From Trichomonas tenax (taxonomy: Eukaryota; Parabasalia; Trichomonadida; Trichomonadidae): a stretch of DNA of 64,000 bases. The stretch is taken from the NCBI GenBank assembly GCA_023091735.1, contig JALKBU010000069.1, positions 1 through 64,000 on the forward strand. Reading direction: 5' to 3'. The notes under the pieces are model-generated. The model was not told the origin of the DNA, did no database searches, and saw only the letters and a list, made by a program, of their open reading frames with translations. The position numbers and the translations under genes were made by a program. Position 1 is the first letter of the stretch. Every line of letters begins with the position of its first letter. Shown piece after piece: positions 42,721-52,381 of the stretch.

Positions 42721-43262
42721 TTAAATAAATGAAAAAGTGCCAAATGCTACATGTGAGTTATTGGGAGGTGTGTCGAGTCATTTTAAAAGAATCAAATAAT
42801 ATCAAAATTTATAAGCTTGGGATTTAAAGTCTTTGTATATGTGAATTCGCATTAAAGTCGGTATTTTATATGAATTCGTGAATATTTTGTGCAATTTTCA
42901 TTATTTTTGTAGATCAAATTGATATTACATATAAATATTCTCTATTAAAGGATTTGTTATGAATGGAAGCATATAAGCATGAAAGATATATCAAGGTGAG
43001 TGTGCATTTCCGTGTTTTGGCTGCATTTAAAATTTCGATACTATTTAGAGTGAGATTGGTAATTTCTTTTCCCTTGATTCCCGTTCATAAATTTGTCAGG
43101 TTAGACACCTGGAGCTACAGCCCAAAGATGGAGGCTTGTTTCCTGAAAGAAGGGGAGCTTCCCTCCTTTTTGCAAATATAAACTTTTTATTAATGCAGGG
43201 GCTGCATCGAGAAATCTTTTTTTATTTTTGTAAATCATTGAAAACACGATCGGTAAAAGGAA
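42721..43262. other. Divergent spacer, no gene seen
   Basis: Between the tetraspanin-like pseudogene and the membrane protein gene. A weak open frame at 42963-43181 has no recognisable product. The tetraspanin side carries AAAAAGTGCCAAA (42732-42745), a word also seen at other starts. Confidence 0.4.
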
Positions 43263-45383
43263 ATGTTTCTGTTTAGTTTATTCTGCTTTAGTTTATCTGT
43301 TCTCGATGACATCGAGAGCTCAATTCCCGAAATCATCGTCAAAGTTCCTGTGTCGGTCGTTTTCATCGGAAACAACGACATGATTAGGAAAGATAAATTA
43401 TCTCAAGAATCCCTTGAAAACTGGTTCAAGAATTTAGATTTTACGACATTCCAGAACCAGTCGAATTCAACAGACCAATTTGTAACCACTGAAGTCTCCA
43501 AAGCGCCGCCAATGAAATACAAATTCACTTTTTCCGTTTTCAAATTACCAGACGAAGTCCACACAATTTTCGAGGAAATCCTCAAATACACAGCGCGCTT
43601 GAGCTCAAACAAGCAGAGAAAATACGTGCATTTTTACGTTGTTGAGCAAGTTCTTCAATCATTAGTCGACTATTATAAGATCCCCAACATCGCATTCTTC
43701 CCGCTCTGCAGTACCGACATATACTACTTCTGCGAGGGCATGGAGAATGCTGAGAGAATAAATATCCGCAATTCTTACGCTTATCCGGAGGATATTCCGC
43801 TCAATATCACATTCACAAAGGACAGCTCGTGGTCGCAACAGGTAAATGATCTCCTCAAAAAGACAAAGAACGGATTTCCAACATTTTTCACTGGATGGAA
43901 CGAAGCAAGCACATTATTCAGGAGATTGAACACATCCGATTTCCTGCGTGAAGAGCTCGTTTCCAACGCGTATAAAGGTGGAAACAGATGTTCACAGAAC
44001 TGGTTTACTTCGGGACGCATTTTCTGGGCAGATATGTCCCAGATTATCATCAAATCACTTGAGTCAGCGACATCTATCAATGCAATCAACATCCTCAATG
44101 AGATAGAAACAACAAACTCAACATTCGGAAAGTTTTGCGTTGGAGAACTTAAAGACTACAGACAAAGAGAATACTGCGCCAACCTTCATAACTACATCAA
44201 CAAGCTGATCCAGGAGTACAAGAAAGTTGCAGGAAGCCATAGTATTTCTGCTGCATATTCTGGATATCAGACAAAATTCCTCGGTATGTTGAGTGGCATC
44301 ATTCTCGATGGCCTTAAGGAGGTTATCACACCAGTTACACCAACATTCGAAACACCATTCGCTAAAAATTTGCGCATTTCGATCACAATGATCAACGATA
44401 CAGGAAAAGTCTTCCCAACGAACGACTACAGCAAATACATGTCAACGTACTTGCTCAAGGGCATGAGCGCTGTCTACGGATTCGAAAACATACAGTTAAA
44501 TGAATGGCCGGGAATTGGAATTCCAATCTCGACAAGAGTTAAAGACTGCGATGAAAGTGTTAAGATTAGGAACTACGACGATTATAAGTGCATCGACAAA
44601 ATCCTGTTTAGAGATGACTTGAGTGCATTTGAAGTCCCACATGAACTGAGATCAGATGCAAACAAGACAGAGCGTGACGTTGTTACAACAGTCATTGTTG
44701 GAGCAAGTCAACCGATTTTGTTATCCAAGTCTTCTCCAGCCTTCTCCTATGACTGGATTACACTTGCGACATTTACAACAACTTCACCTGATATCAGACC
44801 TCTCCTCAGATCAACACTCATCCATATGTACGGTCTCACACACGGCGAAGGATGGAACAGCGCCACAATTATGTCACCTTCATCAACACATTATCCACTC
44901 GGTCAGTTATCAAAGGATGTTGCTTACAGAAACGCAATGCGTTCCTTCCTTTCCAAGGGCCGTGCTAAGATCCTTCAGCGTATTAAGACGATCAAGGAGT
45001 TGCTCGAGTTTGCAGAAGAAGTCGGAGCGGGTAGTGCAAACATTTCTAAGCACGCCATTGTTGAGCAGATTCAGAACTACGGACGTAGCATTGAGGAAAT
45101 TCTCGAGCTTTGCGAGAAGTTCGAATTCCATCAGATGAGGCTTGAACTGAACAAGCACCGCCAGAAACAGAAACAACTCTCCAAGCAGCTCAAGGAGATC
45201 GCAAGAGAGCTCGACGAGAACTTATGTTCCGTTGCTCCTCCGATTCTCATGAAGAGTGAGCGTACATTCTTAGACTCACTTGATTCTCTCGCGGTTGTAA
45301 CATTCCCTGCTTGGATCGGCACTTTGTTCATTTCACTCCTCACACTGTTCATTGTCTTTTCTAGGAAAATTAAAATGGCATAA
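43263..45383 (+). CDS. Type I membrane protein of unknown function
   Basis: 706 residues. A signal peptide (MFLFSLFCFSLSVL) leads a luminal/extracellular region of about 645 residues, then a single transmembrane helix near the end (VVTFPAWIGTLFISLLTLFIVF) with a short basic cytosolic tail. Residues 25-35 are IIVKVPVSVVFIGNND; many NxS/T sites and scattered Cys (CSQNWFTSG, CVGELKDYRQREYC) fit a folded ectodomain. Residues 560-640 are charged and helical (coiled coil). I do not recognise the family with confidence; the VPVSVVFIG start reminded me of a plant/protist DUF group (DUF7906-like), which is only an impression. Codon use has more C and G than neighbours, as in expressed genes. Confidence 0.8.
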   Translation: MFLFSLFCFSLSVLDDIESSIPEIIVKVPVSVVFIGNNDMIRKDKLSQESLENWFKNLDFTTFQNQSNSTDQFVTTEVSKAPPMKYKFTFSVFKLPDEVHTIFEEILKYTARLSSNKQRKYVHFYVVEQVLQSLVDYYKIPNIAFFPLCSTDIYYFCEGMENAERINIRNSYAYPEDIPLNITFTKDSSWSQQVNDLLKKTKNGFPTFFTGWNEASTLFRRLNTSDFLREELVSNAYKGGNRCSQNWFTSGRIFWADMSQIIIKSLESATSINAINILNEIETTNSTFGKFCVGELKDYRQREYCANLHNYINKLIQEYKKVAGSHSISAAYSGYQTKFLGMLSGIILDGLKEVITPVTPTFETPFAKNLRISITMINDTGKVFPTNDYSKYMSTYLLKGMSAVYGFENIQLNEWPGIGIPISTRVKDCDESVKIRNYDDYKCIDKILFRDDLSAFEVPHELRSDANKTERDVVTTVIVGASQPILLSKSSPAFSYDWITLATFTTTSPDIRPLLRSTLIHMYGLTHGEGWNSATIMSPSSTHYPLGQLSKDVAYRNAMRSFLSKGRAKILQRIKTIKELLEFAEEVGAGSANISKHAIVEQIQNYGRSIEEILELCEKFEFHQMRLELNKHRQKQKQLSKQLKEIARELDENLCSVAPPILMKSERTFLDSLDSLAVVTFPAWIGTLFISLLTLFIVFSRKIKMA

Positions 45384-45483
45384 AAAGTATAATATTATTA
45401 ACATTATTTTTTCCCCTCGAAATCAAGTTTTTTTAATCAAACAATACATTAGTATCTATTGTTTGTAATAGAGATTGTTCTTC

Positions 45484-47461
45484 TCAGTGATTTAAAACAT
45501 AGAAAAGATCATATGTCATCGGATAGCATTTTCTTGGTTTGAAAACTGGAATTGAACAAAATGAACTATTAATGTAATCACATTCAATAACAACTTGGTT
45601 ACAAACTCCTTTAATTGCATTCCTAATCTCTGGATCTTCAATGTCGAATAGACCATGATATTCAATCAAAGCTTTAATTGTCATTTTGAGAAAATTATTT
45701 GTGAAATTTACATTTTCATACAGCACAATGGTTTTTCTTACATTATAATCTCCTAGCTGAAAATACATTTTCTTTAAAGGTCCAAAATGGGAAGATTATT
45801 ATTTTTTCAAGATTATTACAATTCATAAATGCTATTGACTCAACAGTTGAAATCATTTCGGAATTGTTGTATGAACGAAATGTGATATTTTTCAGACCTA
45901 AACAATAAGAAAATGCTTCATTGGAAATTGTTATCACAGATGCAGGAATGATTATTGAAATCAATTTTTGGCAATTATAAAATGCAAAAGGACTAATTAT
46001 ACTTAAATTAGTAGGAATATTAACTCCTGACAATGAACTACATCCCATAAAAGCGCGTTCTCCAATTGAAGTCATATTATCCGGAATTTCAATTAGATTT
46101 AAATTTTTGCATTGAGTAAAAGCCCAACTCTCTATTGATGTGACATGATCAGGCATCGAGATATTAATCAAATTAGTACAATTATAGAATGCATACATTC
46201 GAATGGTTTGAAGATTTTGAGGTAAAGAAACTGTTGTTAATGGTGTGCATTGTTCAAACAAGTTATATTCAATAATTAATATCTGACCAGGCAATGTTAT
46301 ACTTTGTAAGCTAGAGCAGTTGCAAAATGCATAGCTTTCTATTGTTGTTACAGAATCAGGTATTGTAGTGCTAGTCAAGTTTATACAATTTCTGAAAGCA
46401 CTATTGTTAATGGTTTGAAGATTTTGAGGTAAATTTAAAGTTTGTAATGAAATGCAATTACAAAATAAATATTGGCTAATTGAAGAAAGACTAGATGGTA
46501 ATATAACATATGCCAAGTTTAAACAATTTTCAAAAACATGCTTGCCAATAATCTGAATATTTGATATGTTGATGTTTTTTAAGAATACAACATTGTAAAA
46601 AGCATAATCGGGCATTTTTTTCAGAGTCGATGGGAGATCCACCAATGCCAATGATTCACAGTTTTCAAATATTAGAGGTCCAAATGATATTAAATTGGGT
46701 GGAAGCTTAACAAAATTTAATTTTTTGCAGCCACTAAATAGTTGCTTTATAAATTGATTCTAAGGATTCACATTTATAAAACATGGATTTATTCAATTCA
46801 GTAAGATTGCAAGCTAATGCAACATTATTAAGGCTCGTGCATCCTGAAAATAGCGAGTCTCCTATACTTGTTATATATTCTGGAATAAAAATTGATTTTA
46901 ATTTTGAACATCTCATAAATACTGCATTTCCTATCGTTGTTAATGTGTTTGGAAGAGAAATTGATTCTAAAGAATGACAAGAAAAAATAAACTGTTTGGC
47001 AGAGTTGAAACATTTGGAGGAATGGTAATATTCTTTAAACTTGAACATCTGTTAAATGTGGAGTTTCCCCAATTTATCAATGATTGAGGTAATTTAACTG
47101 ATTCGAGTTTAGAACAATTATAAAACACAGTTGTTCCTATATCAATAACACCATCAGAAATGTAAATTGAAACTAAATCCTGGCACTGAGAGAAAACATT
47201 TGCTTTAATTGAAATCAAATATGAAGGAAGAATTACCGTTTTTAATGCTGAACAGTTTTCGAAGAGACTCTGATTTAAAGAAGTGATACCAATTGTTAAA
47301 TTTGCAAATTCCAAATTTATGCAATTGGAAAAAGCAAAATTTGCAATAGAAGTTCAATATTGGACTGTTATATTTATCAATGAAGTGTTCCCATTAAACT
47401 GGCCATCAGGAATGTGCCCATTTATTTCGAAATTTCCATTTTCATGATCAAAAACATCCAT
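45484..47461 (-). pseudogene. BspA-like leucine-rich repeat surface protein pseudogene
   Basis: Begins at ATG 47461 (MDVFDHENGNFEINGH). About 20 TpLRR units follow, such as IPDSVTTIESYAFCNCSSL and LPQNLQTINNSAFRNC, each about 23 residues. Lesions: TGA at 47356-47354, a frameshift near 46990-47010, another near 46745, and a last one near 45755. The tail (45484-45768) has Cys residues and no transmembrane helix. BspA-like proteins are the largest trichomonad gene family; some are surface exposed and thought to aid adhesion to host cells or bacteria. No signal peptide is seen, which is common in this family. Confidence 0.85.
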
Positions 47462-47515
47462 ATTGAATTATATCATTTTTTGACCATAATTGAATACAAA
47501 ATTTCCAACCATCAT

Positions 47516-47632
47516 TTTACATGACAAATTTACATACATGTACTTTACACGACATATTCCACTTTACATGTCACAATTCTTTTTACATGGCATACTAAAT
47601 TTTACATGACATACTCAGATTTACGTGACAAA
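47516..47632 (+). promoter_or_regulatory. Phased array of TTTACATGACA motifs
   Basis: Seven copies begin at 47516, 47529, 47544, 47563, 47582, 47601 and 47620. The last four spacings are each exactly 19 bp. Variants include TTTACACGACA, TTTACATGTCA, TTTACATGGCA and TTTACGTGACA; the intervening 8 bases differ. The array ends 34 bp before the VMA21-like ATG (47666) and is followed by an initiator TCATTTAA. It also lies upstream of the BspA-like pseudogene on the other side. Confidence 0.65.
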
Positions 47633-47665
47633 AAGTTGTTTTTGATCGTCATTTAAAATTTTAAA

Positions 47666-47980
47666 ATGGGTCTTGAAGTTCCAGAGATCGATAGAAAGGG
47701 ACCATCATTGTTTACGCTTATGTTTGAAAAACAGAACGCTACAGTTCTTAACACGTTCAAGTTTATGTCAATCCTTATCATTGTCGTTGCTTTTGGATCA
47801 TTTTTCTTATGCAGATGGGCCATTCCAAAAATATGGACAAACGTACCAAGAAGAGATGCTGGAAACTACGCTGCTGGAATTTCCGCAGCTATTACGCACT
47901 TAATTGTCTTCATATTCATTTTCTACGCTAGAAGTTACGATTTGAAGCAAGAGAAGTTGGAGAAGAAAAAGAATTCGTAG
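47666..47980 (+). CDS. VMA21-like V-ATPase assembly factor
   Basis: 104 residues with two transmembrane helices (about 32-50 and 73-90) and a short loop between. The pattern TFKFMSILIIVVAFGSFFLC, then NYAAGISAAITHLIVFIFIFYA, then a basic/acidic tail (KQEKLEKKK) fits VMA21 (LKxLxxFTxLMIxxPIGxYF, YAAIxAVxAVHVVLxxFVYVA). VMA21 sits in the ER and helps assemble the V0 proton channel of the V-ATPase. The lysine-rich end could be an ER-retrieval signal. ATG is supported by the initiator TCATTTAA 23 nt upstream and by the phased motif array. Confidence 0.7.
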   Translation: MGLEVPEIDRKGPSLFTLMFEKQNATVLNTFKFMSILIIVVAFGSFFLCRWAIPKIWTNVPRRDAGNYAAGISAAITHLIVFIFIFYARSYDLKQEKLEKKKNS

Positions 47981-48255
47981 TAAGCAAAAAATATCCGTAT
48001 ATTTATTTTTCATCAATTTTATTAACGTCAAAGTTGGTAATTGTCAATTAATTGAGTCATAGAGGATGAATAAATTCCTATCCATATTATAAGAACTGGA
48101 ATTTCATATTTTTCATATTTAATTAATTTATTTTGTTTCGATATCATCTTTTGAATAACAAAAACATTAGAACTATGCTTAAATTAAGATTAATTCATAT
48201 GGTATCCAAAACATTTTTAAATTTATTAACAAATTTAGAATATTAACAACAAAAA

Positions 48256-49623
48256 TTAAAGATCAAGGCCTAAAAAGTCATCAACAAGTTGCTGATGCTT
48301 CTTAGATCCTTTGGACCAAACTGGATTTGTAATACGCTTTTCGAGGTTAGGAACATAATTTCCATAAATAAATGGCGAGTAATAGCTATATGTGAACATT
48401 ATTGTGCAAATGATGGTGAAGCAGAATAAGTTACGCGTTCTCTGGTTATAAATAATTCTATCAAACATTGGACCAAATGAAATAATGGCGAATAAAAGAG
48501 GAACTTGATAGTCTGATAAGAACATTGTCTTCGTTGTCAAGAAATATGGAAGATATGATAACAAATAACCAATTCCTGCATAGCTGACAACATTCCTTGT
48601 GAGTTTCCTAAAACGAATCATTAGTAAAACGACTGACGCAAAGCCTAAGTAATAAACAATCGGATTGCCCATAAGAACAATTTCTCTGTTGTTTGAACGG
48701 TCCCAGCCTCTAACCCAGATGCCTGTAAGCAGTGGCCATGATATTGGATCACTCTGATATGGATTGAAGCGATGATTCTTTAATCCTTTAATGAACATCG
48801 TGAGACTAAGGAAAATGGCATCTGTAATGAACCTCCCTGGATCTCTCTCTAAGAACATATGCTGTTGGAGTGAAACTGGAAGGTATTCATCGACATCATC
48901 AGAAGGATCTGGCAAAAATGACATGTGAAGGACTGTTATTAGATCGAAAATGATGAAGGCTGTAAGGATCATCACGATGATACCGCCTGTATTGAATGGT
49001 TGAATCTTTTTGAGTGCGACAAAGATCGAGAACGGAATTAATGAGAATGCAGAGAATTTTGTTGATATACACAAACCAAGGGTGATTCCAGAGAAGAGAG
49101 GAGAATATGATTCGAAACCAACTGATAAAATGAATAAATGAAGTGCCATGAAAGTGAGCAAAATTCCATCAGGAATAATGTACCTACTCTCTACAATCAT
49201 AGAAGAGTCAAGGCTAATCATTAAACCTGTTACAAACGAAGGTAACCTTGTTACACCACAAATGCGGAGGACAGCGTAAATAATTGGTGCACAAAATGAC
49301 GATATAAAACATACTCCATATCTTAATGGAATAAAGCTCGAAGTTTGTTGTTTTTTAACGTTTGATCTCTGAAAATCATAATCGCAGTTATATTTGTAGA
49401 ACTTAGCAATTTGGTATAGCATTAATTTTCCAAATGGCGGCTGTGTATCGAAGAAAAATGAACCATTGCAATAGCAATTAATATACTGACCAAATCGATG
49501 TTCGTCAAAAACAACCGTTTCCGGTGTCTGAATGTTCCATATTCTCGCGCTGAGGGATATCGAAAATATGATGATGACGAAGATGGAGTCTAAGAAAGAT
49601 TGGTAAGCAGAGTTTGATTTCAT
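48256..49623 (-). CDS. Protein O-mannosyltransferase (GT39), short form
   Basis: 455 residues with about ten hydrophobic helices. Residues 37-66 contain VVFDEHRFGQYINCY and FFFDTQPPFGK, the PMT family N-terminal signature with the essential Asp-Glu pair (40, 41). The family HPP of the second block reads QPP. The later sequence WPLLTGIWVRGWD, and IYLMGNPIVYYLG-like helices, agree with the C-terminal PMT region, but the three MIR repeats between helices are absent, so it is much shorter than yeast Pmt proteins (about 750). It would transfer mannose from dolichol-P-mannose to Ser/Thr in the ER, if active. Start supported by TCAATTTTCAAATG. Confidence 0.85.
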   Translation of the reverse strand: MKSNSAYQSFLDSIFVIIIFSISLSARIWNIQTPETVVFDEHRFGQYINCYCNGSFFFDTQPPFGKLMLYQIAKFYKYNCDYDFQRSNVKKQQTSSFIPLRYGVCFISSFCAPIIYAVLRICGVTRLPSFVTGLMISLDSSMIVESRYIIPDGILLTFMALHLFILSVGFESYSPLFSGITLGLCISTKFSAFSLIPFSIFVALKKIQPFNTGGIIVMILTAFIIFDLITVLHMSFLPDPSDDVDEYLPVSLQQHMFLERDPGRFITDAIFLSLTMFIKGLKNHRFNPYQSDPISWPLLTGIWVRGWDRSNNREIVLMGNPIVYYLGFASVVLLMIRFRKLTRNVVSYAGIGYLLSYLPYFLTTKTMFLSDYQVPLLFAIISFGPMFDRIIYNQRTRNLFCFTIICTIMFTYSYYSPFIYGNYVPNLEKRITNPVWSKGSKKHQQLVDDFLGLDL

Positions 49624-51450
49624 TTGAAAATTGACTTTTTCTCACATTAAAAGTAACATCCTTATTTTTCTTTTTTCTTATATCATCGATTTCAGAACCC
49701 CTAACACATCAAATAGAGAAAAGCTAGAGTAGGATTGTTTATTTTCAAAGTTACAAGCATTAGATATAATTTTATTTTGATACAAAAAATATCGATTTCA
49801 ATTAACTGATAGGACAATTGGAACCTTTTTGGATTCAACTTTATTAACTTCTTGTGATTTATAATATAGTCAGGGGAAAAAGGGGCAAATGCGGGATAAA
49901 GGAGCAAACGAGTCCTTAGAAGAATAATTAAGCCTCCAAACTCTACCTGTGATTTGTATACATCATTCTAAAACTAATATAATGAAATAAAGTCTAAGTT
50001 TAAATTTTTAATTTCAATATGTTATAAAGTTGTATATTATTCAGCAATTACAATATACATGAATTGCATGTTACTGCTATTCACTCTTTTTGCATTTGGT
50101 GCTGTTTTTTGGTTGTCCTAGCATTGACAAACCTTAATTAACTGACTTGTACCAATCTGGCGAAGATTGAGCTGCGTTTCAGCATTGCATTCGGAAACAA
50201 TGCTCTTGTAGATGCATGATTTCGGTTGGTTTATCCTAATTTGTATGGAAGTTGGCAAGATCGTGTAGCGTGCATTCTCAAGTGCCGGCAGTTATCCAAG
50301 GCTTCTGCTACATGCACTGGCTAAGCTTTACGTCGTGATTATCGTGTTTGACTACTTAGTCAAGAGCAAATACGGATATTAACTTCTCTGACCCTTGCGT
50401 TTCCTGCATAAGCATCCATGTACCATATGCAGGTGCCTGCAGAGTTGCATGGAACTCAAATTCTTTATCAGAAGATGAGTCTTTGGGGTAACTTGTGCAA
50501 AAGTTCCATAAAAATTGTTGGACGATAAAAAATTTTAAACGTGTGTTGATTTTACATGTTTGCCCTATTTTGAATGGAAAAATTTATTGTGGTGTATATA
50601 GCTTTAGAATGCTATGCAGAGCCTATATAACCTAAAATATTTCCTAAATAAAACAGCATTTGCCCATTTAAATGTCATCTAATAGAACAGCATTTAAGTA
50701 GTTTTGCGTTCATTAACATACAATTAAGTGTATTCGAAAGGCGCAGATTCAAATTCAGTTATTAAAAATGGTACAAAACCAATTTGCATTTCATCACAAT
50801 TTGTTAGTAACATGACATGTAAAAATTTGTCAATTTATATATCAAATAAAAGACGATAGCGCACTTTTGTCCAACTCTTTTTAAGATTTGAATGCAAAGA
50901 TATAAAATCTCTTCTATGTTACTCCCTGCACTATGGAAATTGCATGATATGATTCAAAAACATCTGCGAAATTGAACTTAGTGAGTTCATGTATCAAATG
51001 TAATTTTTTTGATTCTTTTGTCGGTAATATAGAAATGATGATAAATCCAAATCTAACATAGTGAATAACTGTAAAGCATACTACTTAACATATATATATA
51101 TTGATTACATTATAAGAAAAAGAAACTAAAATATTTTAATGGAATTTATATTCCATCATTTCAAAAGTCTTGATGCAATTCATATTTCAAGGAATTTTCT
51201 TATCGATATACTAATTTAAGCGCAAATGAGTTACCATGTAGTATTGAGTTTGTTGCTTTTGGAATTGAACTCAAACGAATCGTTTGGTAACAAAATATTT
51301 GTTTACAGATTTCAACTTTTACAGCATTAGGCTTTTAGTGGCTTCAACTTATACAAAATTCATTACGAATGCATATGTATGTTACAGATCTCAATCATAA
51401 TGTGTTGAGTTGGGTTGCATTTGAAATATGATACAATATCAATACTGGGC
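49624..51450. other. Intergenic region with a GC-richer island
   Basis: No intact gene. A block at about 50090-50490 is less AT-rich than the rest; its minus strand has protein-like stretches (SIVSECNAETQLNLRQIGTS and VHVAEALDNCRHLRMH) in more than one frame, interrupted by stops, so it may be a decayed coding segment or element. TGACATGTAAA occurs near 50815. Confidence 0.35.
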
Positions 51451-51688
51451 TTTATATAATTAATTATTTTCTACAGCTATCTTTTATTAACTTATATTGA
51501 AAAATATAGTGTATTTACGCCCAACAAAAGCAAATGATATAAAATATTAACAATAATTTGCAAAATATGCTTTAAATGGGGCCCTATGGTGTATTATGTT
51601 TGTTGCAGTACAATGTAAAAGTAAAATAAAATAATTTTTATATAATTAATTATTTTCTACAGCCATCCTTTATTAAATTATATTGAAG
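51451..51688 (-). repeat. Dispersed repeat copy 2 between 53-bp direct repeats
   Basis: 51504-51637 is the reverse complement of 18163-18297, about 95 percent identical. It is flanked by two direct repeats of about 53 bp, 51451-51503 and 51637-51688, both starting TTTATATAATTAATTATTTT and differing at only about four positions. The arrangement is repeat-element-repeat. The flanking repeats are not found at the 18 kb copy. This looks like an insertion that duplicated its target, or a small element with terminal direct repeats. Confidence 0.75.
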
Positions 51689-52381
51689 ATAAGACAATGA
51701 ATCTCATTTTATGGTCAAATGCATCAACTGTAAAAATCACTTCCATGAATGAAGAATTTAGCTTTATGTAATGATGCGTGATTGAAAGAATCAAATTTTT
51801 ATTCCGAATACACAAGACCTCATTGTAGGCTGTTCATAACAGAATCAGATTAAAGAATGAAGTCAAAATGTGATGAATAAATTTCATTCCACAAAGAGTG
51901 AATATTTAATAAATTGAGATATAAAAAGTTGATGTTTTCATATTCATTTACTTATGAATTTCACGATGCTAACATTTTTGTATTCTTTAGTATTTCATCG
52001 ACTTCTAGAATTTAACAATTATCGATCCGAGAAAAAAAAACTAAAAAAAAAAAACACTCATACAACGGCATAGCATATCTGATAAAGATTCAAAGAATCA
52101 ATGACAATGTATATACCATGATTCTTGATATATAGGTCTAATATTTTTTATAAAGATATGCTTCATGTATTATAAGACTCTAAATGTGTTTGAAAATGAA
52201 AAATGAAAAAGATGAATGAAACATAAAGTGCCAAAAGTCAGATTATATTCACGTTTGAGAGAATTATTTTATTAAAATATTAACCTGTAATCGAAACACT
52301 CTTAATTGCAAAAATTGAGAGAAGGAAATCCGTTATTTTTATATTTAAATATTGACACTTTTCCTGTCTCGATTTATAAAA
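51689..52381. other. Intergenic AT-rich DNA before the CAP gene
   Basis: No gene found. AAAGTGCCAAAAGTC occurs near 52230, and TTGACACTTTTCC lies 30-18 bp before the CAP-gene ATG. Confidence 0.4.

Noticed and set aside
42963..43181. 72-codon ORF before the 706-residue protein
   Set aside because: No domain or promoter-like start; ends just before the real gene and is likely chance.
44656..45138. 160-codon ORF in another frame of the 706-residue protein
   Set aside because: It overlaps entirely with a better-supported frame and has no domain.
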